A DNA stretch of 37,772 bases, taken from assembly GCA_026991395.1 (NCBI GenBank), contig JALXBP010000133.1:1-37772 (forward strand), given 5' to 3'. The stretch is from Anaerolineae bacterium (GTDB lineage: Bacteria > Chloroflexota > Anaerolineae > B4-G1 > SLSP01). Below are positions 19,377 to 28,430 of the stretch, one piece after another. Within the stretch, counting starts at the first letter, position 1; each line of letters begins with the position of its first letter. Made by a program: the position numbers and the translations under genes. Below the pieces are notes generated by a model. The model made no database searches. It was not told the DNA's origin and saw nothing but the letters and a program-made list of their open reading frames with translations.

Positions 19377-22300
19377 ATGAGCCGCCTCTCCTTGTGCCTT
19401 CTGGGAACCTTCCAGGCCACCCTCGACGGTCGGCCTGTGAAAGGCTTCGATTCCGACCGCGTGCGGGCACTGCTGGCCTACCTGTCGGTCGAGGCCGACC
19501 GGCCTCATCGCCGCGAGAGGCTGGCCGGGCTTTTGTGGCCGGAGCAGCCGGAGCAGGTCGCCCGCAGCAACCTGCGTTATGCTCTCTCGAACCTGCGGGG
19601 TGTGATCGGGGATCGCACCGCCTCGCCGCCTTTTTTGCGCATCACGCGCCACACCTTGCAGCTCAACCCCGAGGGCGACACGTGGGTGGATGTCGCCGCC
19701 TTCGTCCGGCACCTCTCCCTGGCAGAAGGAGCGCCGGATTCGGCATCCGTGGCCCATCTGGAAGAGGCGGTGGCCCTGTACCGGGGCGACTTCATGGCCG
19801 GCTTTTCGCTGAGCCACAGTGTGCTCTTCGAAGAATGGGTGCTCTTCACCCGCGAAGCCCTGGCCTGGAAGGCGGCGAATGCCCTGCGCCGCCTGATGGC
19901 CTGCGCGCAGCAGCGCGGCGATCTGCAGGCCGCCCAAAATCACGCCCGCCGCTTGCTGCAACTGGAACCCTGGCAGGAGGAGGTTCACCAGGCCCTGATG
20001 CGCCTGCTGGCGCTGGACGGGCAACGGGCGGCGGCGCTGGCGCAGTACGAAACCTGCCGCCGGGTGCTGGCGGAGGAACTGGGGGTCGAGCCTCTGCCGG
20101 AAACCGTCGCCCTGTACGAGCGCATCCGCGCCGGAGCGCTGGAAGGAGAAGCGGCCAGGCTCCACCGTCCCCCGGTAACCTTCTCCATCGCGAGGCTGGC
20201 CCCCGGCCTGACGGCGACGAGCCAGCCCTTTGTCGCCCGCGACGATGAACTGAATCGACTGCATCGGCTCCTGGAAGAGGTGCTGAGCGGCGAGGGGCGG
20301 GTGATGTTCGTCACCGGCGAGGCGGGGAGCGGCAAGACGGCCCTCATCCGCCGCTTCGTGGAGCAGGCGATGGCCCGGCATACGGGGCTTGTGGCAGCCT
20401 ACGGCCGGTGCGACGCCTTCACCGGCGCGGGCGACCCTTACCTGCCCTTCCGCGAAATCCTGCAGACGCTCACCGGCGACATCGAGACCCGGCGGGCCGG
20501 AGGCGAGATCGAGGCGGAGCACGCCCGGCGGCTGTGGTCCATCTGGCCGGAAGCCATCCGCGTCCTGCTGGAGGCCGGGCCGGACCTCGTTGACCTCTTC
20601 GTGCCGGGGGACGTGTTGGCCTACCGCGCCGAGATGTTCCTGCAGACGGACGGCATGGCCGACTGGGTCGGTCGGCGGGTCGCGCTCGCCAGGCAGCGCG
20701 CCGCTTCTGACGGGGTGCAGCCGCCTCAGAGGAATATCTTCCAGCAGGTGGCGCGTGTGCTGCAGACCCTCTCCGACTATTGCCCGCTGGTGCTGGTGCT
20801 GGACGATCTGCAATGGGCGGACAACACCTCGCTCGACCTCCTCTTCCATCTGAGCCGCGGGCTGACCGGCCACCGCATCCTCGTGCTGGGGGCCTACCGC
20901 TCCACCGATGTGGCGTCGGGCGGCGATGCTCGCTCCCCCCTGCCGGCCGTCGTCCACGAGATCGAGCGCCTCTTCGGCAACTGCCGCCTCGACCTGGACC
21001 GGGCGGATGGCCGACAACTGGTCGAAGCCTACCTGGACACCATCCCCAACCGCCTGGGGGCGACGTTCCGGGAGACCTTCCTGCGGCATACGGGCGGCAA
21101 TCCCCTCTTCGTGGTCGAGTTGCTGAGCAGCCTGCAGGCCGGGGGGAGCCTGGTCCGTGATGAGAGCGGCCGCTGGGTCGAGGCCCGGAGTATCCGCTGG
21201 CAGCGGTTACCGGCGCGGGTCGAGGCCGTCATCGCCGAGCGCATCGGACGGCTGCCGTCCGCCTGGCAGGCGCTGCTGCGCGTCGCGGCGGTCGAGGGGG
21301 AGGCATTTACCGCCGAAGTCGTGGCCCGCGTCCGGGGGGAAACGCCGCAGAAGGTCATCCAGACGCTGAGCGAAGACCTCGGCAGGCGTCATCGGTTGGT
21401 GCGGCCCACCCGTCTGCAGTGGTCCGAGCACGGTGTGCCGCGCCTTTCCCGTTATCGCTTCCGGCACAGCCTCTTTCAGCGGTACCTGTATGACCGGCTG
21501 GACGAGCCGGAGCGGGCCGCGCTGCATCGGGCGGTGGGCGAAGCGCTGGAGCACCTGTACGCCGACGCCAACCTCGAAACGACGGAGATCTGGCCGCGGC
21601 TGGCCTATCATTTCGAGGCGGCGGGGGTGCCGGACAAGGCCGTCGGCTATCTGCTCAAGGCCGGGGAGCGCGCCGCCCAAATGTCGGCTTACGGCGAGGC
21701 GATGACGCTGTTCAGCCGAGGGCTGGCGCTGCTCGAAGCGCTGCCCGATACGCCCGAACGTGCGCAGCAGGAGCTGGAGTTGCGCTTGGCGCTGAGCGGC
21801 CCCTTGCTGGTCATGCGCGGCTGGGGGGCCGACGAACGCGCCCGCGCCGCCGCGCGGGTCATCGAGTTGTGCCGACGCGCCGGAAACGAGACCCAGTTGC
21901 TGCGTGCCTTGTTCCTCCAGGCCGATATGCTGCGGGCGATCGGGCACCACAGGGAGGCCCTGCCCGTTGCGGAGCAGTACCTGGACCTGGCCCAGGCGAG
22001 TCAGGCTCCCGCCCAGATCGGGCTGGCACACTGGAGCCTGGGCGAAACGCACTTCCTCATGGGAAACCTGACGGCGGCCCGCAGGCATATGGAACGGGTC
22101 GTTGCCCTCTACGACGCGCGGCAAAATCGGGCGCTGCTGGCTTTGACCGGCGTCGATCCAACGGTGGCCTCTTCGAGTTGGCTTGCCTGGACGCTGTGGA
22201 TGCTGGGATACCCGGAGCAGGCCCTGGCCTATAGCAAGCAGGCGCTGGCGGCGGCCCGCGATCTGGATCACCCTCTCTCGACGGTCTTTGCCCTGACCTT

Positions 22301-22922
22301 TGCCGGTTGCGGCCTGGGCCATCTGTGCCGCCGACCTCAGGCGGTGGAGGAGGCGCTGAGGGCGATGGCGCAGCTCACGGACGACGAGATCGCCAGCATG
22401 CGAGCCTGGAGGCGGGTCTTCCAGGGGTGGGCGAGCGTAACGCGCGGGCAGGTCGAGGAGGGGATCGAAGCCCTGCGTGCGGGGATGGAGGCATGGCGGG
22501 CGATGAAGGCCGTCAGCGGCCTTTCCTACCAATCGCTCCTTCTGATAGAGGCATACGCGCGGAGCGGACGAGTCGAGGACGGCCTCTCGCTGGCCGCCCA
22601 GGTGCTGGCAGGGATGGAAGAGACCGATGAGCGCCTGGTCGAGGCGGAGGTCCATCGGCTCCGGGGGGAACTCGAACGGCTCCGGGGGCGGCAGGCCGAA
22701 GCGGAGGCCTGCTTTCTCGAGGCCATCGAGGTGGCGCGTCGGCAGCAGGCCAGATCGTGGGAGATGCGGGCCACGATGAGCCTGGCCGCATTGTGGCGTC
22801 GCACGGCCAGGCGTCGAAGGGCACGGGCTATGCTGCGCGACCTCTACGCCTGGTTCACCGAGGGCCTGGAGACGCCGGACCTGCAAGAGGCCGGGCGGCT
22901 CTTGCAGGCCTTGCGCTCGTAG
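19377..22922 (+). CDS. BTAD/SARP-type transcriptional regulator with AAA ATPase and TPR-like C-terminus
   Basis: MSRLSLCLLGTFQATLDGRPVKGFDSDRVRALLAYLSVEADRPHRRERLAGLLWPEQPEQVARSNLRYALSNLR...; Walker A VTGEAGSGKTAL; Walker B LVLVLDDLQWAD; helical repeats. ATG at 19323 is an alternative start. Confidence 0.88.
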   Translation: MSRLSLCLLGTFQATLDGRPVKGFDSDRVRALLAYLSVEADRPHRRERLAGLLWPEQPEQVARSNLRYALSNLRGVIGDRTASPPFLRITRHTLQLNPEGDTWVDVAAFVRHLSLAEGAPDSASVAHLEEAVALYRGDFMAGFSLSHSVLFEEWVLFTREALAWKAANALRRLMACAQQRGDLQAAQNHARRLLQLEPWQEEVHQALMRLLALDGQRAAALAQYETCRRVLAEELGVEPLPETVALYERIRAGALEGEAARLHRPPVTFSIARLAPGLTATSQPFVARDDELNRLHRLLEEVLSGEGRVMFVTGEAGSGKTALIRRFVEQAMARHTGLVAAYGRCDAFTGAGDPYLPFREILQTLTGDIETRRAGGEIEAEHARRLWSIWPEAIRVLLEAGPDLVDLFVPGDVLAYRAEMFLQTDGMADWVGRRVALARQRAASDGVQPPQRNIFQQVARVLQTLSDYCPLVLVLDDLQWADNTSLDLLFHLSRGLTGHRILVLGAYRSTDVASGGDARSPLPAVVHEIERLFGNCRLDLDRADGRQLVEAYLDTIPNRLGATFRETFLRHTGGNPLFVVELLSSLQAGGSLVRDESGRWVEARSIRWQRLPARVEAVIAERIGRLPSAWQALLRVAAVEGEAFTAEVVARVRGETPQKVIQTLSEDLGRRHRLVRPTRLQWSEHGVPRLSRYRFRHSLFQRYLYDRLDEPERAALHRAVGEALEHLYADANLETTEIWPRLAYHFEAAGVPDKAVGYLLKAGERAAQMSAYGEAMTLFSRGLALLEALPDTPERAQQELELRLALSGPLLVMRGWGADERARAAARVIELCRRAGNETQLLRALFLQADMLRAIGHHREALPVAEQYLDLAQASQAPAQIGLAHWSLGETHFLMGNLTAARRHMERVVALYDARQNRALLALTGVDPTVASSSWLAWTLWMLGYPEQALAYSKQALAAARDLDHPLSTVFALTFAGCGLGHLCRRPQAVEEALRAMAQLTDDEIASMRAWRRVFQGWASVTRGQVEEGIEALRAGMEAWRAMKAVSGLSYQSLLLIEAYARSGRVEDGLSLAAQVLAGMEETDERLVEAEVHRLRGELERLRGRQAEAEACFLEAIEVARRQQARSWEMRATMSLAALWRRTARRRRARAMLRDLYAWFTEGLETPDLQEAGRLLQALRS

Positions 22923-22981
22923 CCGCCCGCCGCCCTTCTCCCGCTCGTGAGATGGTCTCGATGGAGCGATGCGTCGTGAAG

Positions 22982-23010
22982 TTGACAAAGCGGGCCGCGA
23001 GGGGTAGAGT
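22982..23010 (+). promoter_or_regulatory. Sigma-70-like promoter for the NACHT-FGE gene
   Basis: TTGACA - 17 nt - TAGAGT, then GAGGAGGTGAGAG-ATG. Confidence 0.65.
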
Positions 23011-23037
23011 TTTGGCAGCCCGATGAGGAGGTGAGAG

Positions 23038-26000
23038 ATGCCCGTCGATCCACGAATTGCCGAGGTGGCCGCTGCGGTCGTGACCGCCCTCGTCCCTTAC
23101 CTGACCGAGGGGGGCAAGGCGGCGGCCCGGAAGGCCGGAGAAGCCTTGTTCGGTGCCATCAAGCGCCGGTTCAGCGGTCGGACAATCGCCGAGGCTGCTT
23201 TGGAGGAGTTCGAGGCCGACCCCGCCGACGAGGAAAACCGGCAGACCCTGGAAGCGCAGATCAGAAAAGCGCTGAAGCAGGATGCCGACTTCCTGGCCGA
23301 ACTGACCGAATTGCTGAAGGCGGCCCAGCCCCAAGTGACGGCGACAGGGCGCAGCGTCGGCGTGGGGAGAGATATGGATCACAGCGCCGCCATCACCGGC
23401 GACGGGAGCAGCGCGGCGATGGCCGACAGGGGCGGTACTGCCGTCAACGTCCAGAACGGCGACTTCGTTGGGCGGGACAAGATCGTCCTTGCCCCGTCGC
23501 CCACCCCTTCCCCCGCCGAGTTGCGCCGCGCCTACCTCAACCACATCTACGAGACGGTCGGCGCTCTCTCCCTGAGCGGCGTGGACCCCAAGGCGGCCAG
23601 CGAGGCCGAAACCCGCCTCAACCTGAGCGCGGTCTACACCGGTCTGTTCACCCGGACGCCGGAGGAGCAGGAGCGGGCCGAAAAGCCGGAAGCCCGCCTT
23701 CGAGGTGAGCAATCGCGGCGGCTTTCCGCCCTGGCCCACCTGGACCGGAGCCGCCGCCTGGTGCTGTTAGGCGACCCCGGCTCCGGCAAATCCACCTTCG
23801 TCAACTTCGTCGCCCTCTGCCTGGCGGGGGAGGCCTTGGGCAAGGAGGAGGCCAACCTGAAACGCCTTACCGCGCCGCTGCCCGTCGAGGACGAGGACGA
23901 GGAACCGAAGCCCCAGCCTTGGTCCCACGGTCCACTGCTGCCGGTGCGGGTGGTGCTGCGCGACTTCGCCGCCCGCGGCCTGCCCCCGGCCGGGGAGGAG
24001 GCCACCGCCAAGCACCTGTGGGCCTTCATCGCCGCCGGACTGGAGGGCCACGGTCTGGACGAGTACACCCCCCACCTGAAGCGCGAGTTACAGGAGCAAG
24101 GCGGCCTGCTCTTGCTGGACGGGCTGGACGAGGTGCCGGAGGCCGATCAGCGCCGCGAGCAGATCAAGCAGGCGGTGGAGGACTTCGCCGCCCTCTTCCC
24201 CCGCTGCCGCATCCTGGTCACCAGCCGCACCTACGCCTACCAGCGGCAGGACTGGCGGCTGCGCGGGTTCGAGGTGGCGGTGCTGGCCCCCTTCAGCAAC
24301 GGGCAGATTCGCCGCTTCGTGGATCGCTGGTACGCCCACATCGGCCAACTGCGCGGCCTCGATCCCGATGATGCGCAGGGGCGGGCGGAACGGCTCAAGC
24401 GGGCCATCTTCGACAGGGAGCGGCTGCACCGTCTGGCAGAACAGCCCCTGCTGCTGACCCTGATGGCCTCCCTCCACGCCTGGCGCGGCGGTGATCTGCC
24501 GGAGCGGCGGGAGGAACTGTACAACGACGCGGTGGACCTGCTGCTGGACTGGTGGGAGGGCCACAAGGTGCTGCGGGACGCGCGGGGCCAGGTGGTGATG
24601 CAGCAGCCCAGCCTGGCCGAGTTTCTGCGGGTGGGCCGAGAAAAGGTGCGGGAACTGTTGAACAGTCTGGCCTACGAGGCCCACAAGGCCCAGCCCGACC
24701 TGGTGGGGACGGCCGATGTGCCGGAGGGGAAATTGCTGAGCGGGCTGATGCACCTGAGCCGGAATCCGGAGGTCAACCCGGCTTTGCTGACCAGGTACCT
24801 GAGCCAGCGGGCCGGGCTGCTCCTGCCGCGCGGTGTGGGGGTCTACACCTTCCCGCACCGCACCTTTCAGGAGTACCTGGCCGCCTGTTACCTGACCGAC
24901 CACGACTACCCCGAGGCGGTGGCCGAGTTGGCGCGGCAGGAGCCGAACCGCTGGCGGGAGGTGGCGTTGTTGGCGGGGGCCAAGGCGGCGAGGGGCACCT
25001 CCTCCGCTATCTGGTCGCTGGTGGAGGCCCTCTGCTACCGGGACGCGGGGGAAAAGGAGACCCTGCCCGCAGAGGACGCCTGGGGCGCGCTTCTGGCGGG
25101 GCAGGCATTGGTGGAAAGCGCGAACCTGGAGCGGGTCAGCGAGCGCAACCGGCCCAAGCTGGAGCGGGTGCGGCATCATCTGGCCTGGCACGTCCTGCGG
25201 GCCGACGGGCTGGAAGGCCGCCCCTACTTGCCGCCGATCGAGCGTGCCGCCGCCGGCCGCACCCTGGCCCGCCTGGGCGACCCCCGCTTCCGTCCCGACG
25301 CCTGGTACTTGCCCGCCGACGACCTGCTGGGCTTCGTGCGCATCCCCGCCGGGCCGTTCCTGATGGGCAGCAGCGACGATGACGAGATGGCCTATGGCGA
25401 CGAGAAGCCCCAGCATCCGGTGACCTTGCCGGAGTACTACATCGCCCGCTACCCGGTGACCAATGCCCAGTACCGGGCCTTTGTCGAGGCGGGGGGATAT
25501 GAAAACCGCGCCTACTGGACCGAGGCGGGGTGGAGGTGGAAGGAGAAGAAGCAGGTAACCGGGCCGCGGGATTACGGCGAACCATTCAACCCGGCCAACC
25601 ACCCGGTGGTGGGGGTTACGTGGTACGAGGCGGTGGCGTACTGCGAATGGCTGACGGAGAGGCTGCGCGAGTGGGAGGGGACGCCGGATGAACTGCGCAG
25701 GCGGCTGGTCGGGGCGGATGGCCGTCCGCCCTGGCGCATTACGCTGCCCTCGGAGGCGGAGTGGGAGAAGGCGGCGCGGGGGGAAGATGGGTGGCGTTAC
25801 CCTTGGGGGAACGATCCGGACCCCAACTGTGCCAACTACGACGAGAGCGGCATCGGTACGACCAGCGCGGTGGGCTGCTTCCCCGGCGGGAAAAGCCCCT
25901 ACGAGGTGGGGGAGATGAGCGGGAACGTGTGGGAATGGTGCCGCACCAAGTGGGAGGGTGATTACCGGGATTACCGGGGCGATGACGCTCTGGAGGGCAA

Positions 26001-26133
26001 TGCCCCCCGGGTGCTGCGCGGCGGGTCGTTCGACGACGATCAGAGGTTCGTCCGCTGTGCCTATCGCAACTGGAACTACCCGTACCTCCTCCTCAGGAGC
26101 GTCGGGTTCCGCCTGGCGGTGGTGTCCCGTTAG
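23038..26133 (+). CDS. NACHT/STAND NTPase with C-terminal FGE-sulfatase (C-type lectin fold) domain
   Basis: Walker A VLLGDPGSGKST; Walker B GGLLLLDGLDEVPEA; ILVTSRTYAY; TFPHRTFQEYLAACYL; GNVWEW, RVLRGGSF, GFRLAVV. AGGAGGTG RBS. Confidence 0.9.
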   Translation: MPVDPRIAEVAAAVVTALVPYLTEGGKAAARKAGEALFGAIKRRFSGRTIAEAALEEFEADPADEENRQTLEAQIRKALKQDADFLAELTELLKAAQPQVTATGRSVGVGRDMDHSAAITGDGSSAAMADRGGTAVNVQNGDFVGRDKIVLAPSPTPSPAELRRAYLNHIYETVGALSLSGVDPKAASEAETRLNLSAVYTGLFTRTPEEQERAEKPEARLRGEQSRRLSALAHLDRSRRLVLLGDPGSGKSTFVNFVALCLAGEALGKEEANLKRLTAPLPVEDEDEEPKPQPWSHGPLLPVRVVLRDFAARGLPPAGEEATAKHLWAFIAAGLEGHGLDEYTPHLKRELQEQGGLLLLDGLDEVPEADQRREQIKQAVEDFAALFPRCRILVTSRTYAYQRQDWRLRGFEVAVLAPFSNGQIRRFVDRWYAHIGQLRGLDPDDAQGRAERLKRAIFDRERLHRLAEQPLLLTLMASLHAWRGGDLPERREELYNDAVDLLLDWWEGHKVLRDARGQVVMQQPSLAEFLRVGREKVRELLNSLAYEAHKAQPDLVGTADVPEGKLLSGLMHLSRNPEVNPALLTRYLSQRAGLLLPRGVGVYTFPHRTFQEYLAACYLTDHDYPEAVAELARQEPNRWREVALLAGAKAARGTSSAIWSLVEALCYRDAGEKETLPAEDAWGALLAGQALVESANLERVSERNRPKLERVRHHLAWHVLRADGLEGRPYLPPIERAAAGRTLARLGDPRFRPDAWYLPADDLLGFVRIPAGPFLMGSSDDDEMAYGDEKPQHPVTLPEYYIARYPVTNAQYRAFVEAGGYENRAYWTEAGWRWKEKKQVTGPRDYGEPFNPANHPVVGVTWYEAVAYCEWLTERLREWEGTPDELRRRLVGADGRPPWRITLPSEAEWEKAARGEDGWRYPWGNDPDPNCANYDESGIGTTSAVGCFPGGKSPYEVGEMSGNVWEWCRTKWEGDYRDYRGDDALEGNAPRVLRGGSFDDDQRFVRCAYRNWNYPYLLLRSVGFRLAVVSR

Positions 26134-26148
26134 CTCTGGTCTCTGACT

Positions 26149-26206
26149 CTCTGGACTCTGGAACTCTGACGGGGGGAGTCCAGAGGGGGGCCAAGCCCCC
26201 CTCTGG
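26149..26206. repeat. Overlapping, mutually exclusive inverted repeats after the NACHT-FGE gene
   Basis: CTCTGGACTC (26149-26158) pairs with GAGTCCAGAG (26176-26185). CCAGAGGGGGG (26180-26190) pairs with CCCCCCTCTGG (26196-26206), 11-bp perfect stem, 5-nt loop. Confidence 0.75.
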
Positions 26207-26225
26207 TCGCGCCGCAGGCGCGGCC
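26199..26225 (+). repeat. 27-nt repeat copy 2, hairpin-forming, 3' of the NACHT-FGE gene
   Basis: CCCTCTGGTCGCGCCGCAGGCGCGGCC, identical to 676-702. Confidence 0.85.
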
Positions 26226-26233
26226 TTCTGGGG

Positions 26234-26261
26234 TTGTCTGGCCCATCAACCGTGTTAGAAT
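26234..26261 (+). promoter_or_regulatory. Promoter suggesting a leaderless transcript for the NuoM/N-like operon
   Basis: TTGTCT - 16 nt - TAGAAT, 7 nt before ATG at 26269. Confidence 0.5.
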
Positions 26262-26268
26262 GCCCGCA

Positions 26269-27813
26269 ATGTACAAGCTCTACCCGCTGCTTTTCTACAC
26301 CGGTCTGACAGGGGCGCTCGTCGTGCTGGGCACCGCCGCCACTCCGCGCCTGAAACGCCTGCAGGCGGCGTTGACGGCGGGCTGGATGACGCTCCTCGCG
26401 CTCCTCTGGCTCCTCCTGCCCCGCTATCTCCACTGGCTCTTCTCGCTCTGGGCACCGCTGCGCTTGCTGGACGGGGCGCTCCTCATCGACCTGACGCCGC
26501 CGCTGTGGGCACTGGGGGCGGTCGTCGGGCTGGCGACGGCGGGCGTCGCCTGGGTCGGGGCCGCCGAGCGGCGTCGGCCTTCCGCCGTCGGCGGGGCCTT
26601 GGCGATCCTCCTGCTCCTCGTCTTCTGGCTGACGATCGGCGCCGGTTCGCTGCTGCTGACGCTGACGACGTGGGCGATCTTCGACCTCATCATCGCCGCG
26701 GCGCTGCTGATCAACGGCGGCGACGGGGAGCGCGTCGCCTTCACGCTGATGCTCAACGGCTTTGCGACGATCCTCCTGTGGATCGCGGCGCTCATCGCCG
26801 GACGGGAGGGGATCAGCACGCTCTGGCGGACGATGTGGCCCATTGGCTCGATGACGGCGATCTTCTTCCTCGCCGCGGTGATCCGCTTGGGGCTTTACCC
26901 CTTCCACATCGTCGCCCTCCACCGCCGCCCGCGGGGCGATCTGATGCTCGATTTCGCCACGATGCTCCAGCCGCTGCCCGGCTTGATGCTCCTCGTCCGG
27001 CTGCTGGCCCTGCCCGCCGCGCCGACCTTGCCGCGCTGGGTGATGGGGCTGGCCGCCGCGACGCTCCTCTGGGGGGGGCTGTACGGGCTTGCCGCCGGTG
27101 CGGAGCGGTGGCGCTACGCGCTCTACGGCCTGATGGGGGCGCTCGTCCTCGGGATGGGCGGGCGTGCCGATGTGATGCTGTTCCTCGCGGCGGTGGCGCT
27201 CTGGGTGGCGGCGGTCGCCCTCCTGCTGCTCCATCGAGGGGTGGAGCGGGGGAGACCCGCTTCGGCCTGGCCGAGCTGGCTGGCCGCCCTCTGGCTGCTC
27301 GGTCTGCCGCCCTCTCCGGCGGGGGCGCTCTACCGCGCGGCCTTCGCCGGGCTGCCCTGGGTGGGGAAGGTGGTGCTCGTGCCGCTCGTGGCGCTGCCCT
27401 TCGCGGCCCTGCTGCTCAAGGCGGGGGAGAAGGCCCCGGCACCGACGCGCCCGCCCTGGCCGCATCGGTGGCTTGCGTTGGAGGTGGGGGTGGCGATGGC
27501 GGCGGGGGCACTCCTCGCCGTGGGAAGGGTGGCGTGGGCCTCGTGGTCGGGGTGGCTCTTCTGGCTGGCCGCGGTGGGGATGGCGGCGGCGCTCGTCCGC
27601 TTCGCCGGGCAGCGGCTCCGTCTCGACGGCCCGGCGTGGCTCTCCCTCCTCGATCTCTTCGATCTGCGCTGGTTCTACCGTGCGCTGTGGCGCGGGTGGG
27701 AGCACACGTTGGGCGTGGTGCGGGCAGCGGCGGAGATCGTCGAAGGACGCGGGGCGCTGATCTGGTCGCTCCTCATCGTCCTCGTAACCCTATTGATGGT
27801 GATGCAGCGATGA
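26269..27813 (+). CDS. Polytopic membrane protein, proton-translocating NuoM/NuoN/MrpD-like
   Basis: Many TM segments; AVIRLGLYPFHIVALHRR resembles the antiporter-subunit core. ATG 26260 overlaps the -10, so 26269 is preferred. Confidence 0.65.
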   Translation: MYKLYPLLFYTGLTGALVVLGTAATPRLKRLQAALTAGWMTLLALLWLLLPRYLHWLFSLWAPLRLLDGALLIDLTPPLWALGAVVGLATAGVAWVGAAERRRPSAVGGALAILLLLVFWLTIGAGSLLLTLTTWAIFDLIIAAALLINGGDGERVAFTLMLNGFATILLWIAALIAGREGISTLWRTMWPIGSMTAIFFLAAVIRLGLYPFHIVALHRRPRGDLMLDFATMLQPLPGLMLLVRLLALPAAPTLPRWVMGLAAATLLWGGLYGLAAGAERWRYALYGLMGALVLGMGGRADVMLFLAAVALWVAAVALLLLHRGVERGRPASAWPSWLAALWLLGLPPSPAGALYRAAFAGLPWVGKVVLVPLVALPFAALLLKAGEKAPAPTRPPWPHRWLALEVGVAMAAGALLAVGRVAWASWSGWLFWLAAVGMAAALVRFAGQRLRLDGPAWLSLLDLFDLRWFYRALWRGWEHTLGVVRAAAEIVEGRGALIWSLLIVLVTLLMVMQR

Positions 27814-28430
27814 TCTCGATCTGGGTCGGTCGGCTTTCCGCCTGGGCCTCGACGCCGGCCGTCTGGGGCCTTTTCGTGACGGGAGCGATCATCTACATCG
27901 TCTCCCAGTGGCACGTGCGCCTGGTCGCGCTCCTGGCGCAGTATTTCCTCATCGGCATTCTCTTCAGCCGCCTCTTCGCCGACCGTCCGGAGATGGCGCT
28001 GGTGAAGATGCTCGTCGGCTGGCTGATCTGCGGGGCACTGCACCTGAGCGCCCGCATCCGCGAGGAGGTCAACCCGCGGGAGGCCCCACGCCACGGCAAG
28101 GCAGAGATTCCCTTCCGCCTCGTCACGCTCTTCACGCTGACGGTGGCGGCGGCGATGGCGGCGCAGCACTACCCCCTGCCCTTCGTCCCCCCCGACCTGA
28201 CGCTGGCCTGCTACCTGCTCGCCGTCCTCGCCCTCCTCTTCATCGGCACCGAGGCCGATGCCGTCGTCGTCGGCGTGGGGCTGCTGAACCTGCTGACGGC
28301 GCTGGACCTCTTCTACTCGGCGCAGGACCCGGCCATTCTCGTCACGGGGATGATCCTGATCATCGAGTTGCTCGTCGGGCTGGCCATTTCCTACCTGGCG
28401 GTGCGGCAGGTGCCGGAGGGGGAGCCATGA
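27810..28430 (+). CDS. Integral membrane protein, about 206 aa, companion of the NuoM/N-like genes
   Basis: MISIWVGRLSAWASTPAVWGLFVTGAIIYIVSQWHVRLVALLAQYFLIGILFSRLF...; ATGA overlaps at both ends. Confidence 0.7.
   Translation: MISIWVGRLSAWASTPAVWGLFVTGAIIYIVSQWHVRLVALLAQYFLIGILFSRLFADRPEMALVKMLVGWLICGALHLSARIREEVNPREAPRHGKAEIPFRLVTLFTLTVAAAMAAQHYPLPFVPPDLTLACYLLAVLALLFIGTEADAVVVGVGLLNLLTALDLFYSAQDPAILVTGMILIIELLVGLAISYLAVRQVPEGEP

Noticed and set aside
24088-27705. 1,205-aa minus-strand ORF opposite NACHT-FGE and NuoM-like genes
   Set aside because: Low-complexity antisense shadow crossing two well-supported + strand genes and the intergenic hairpins.
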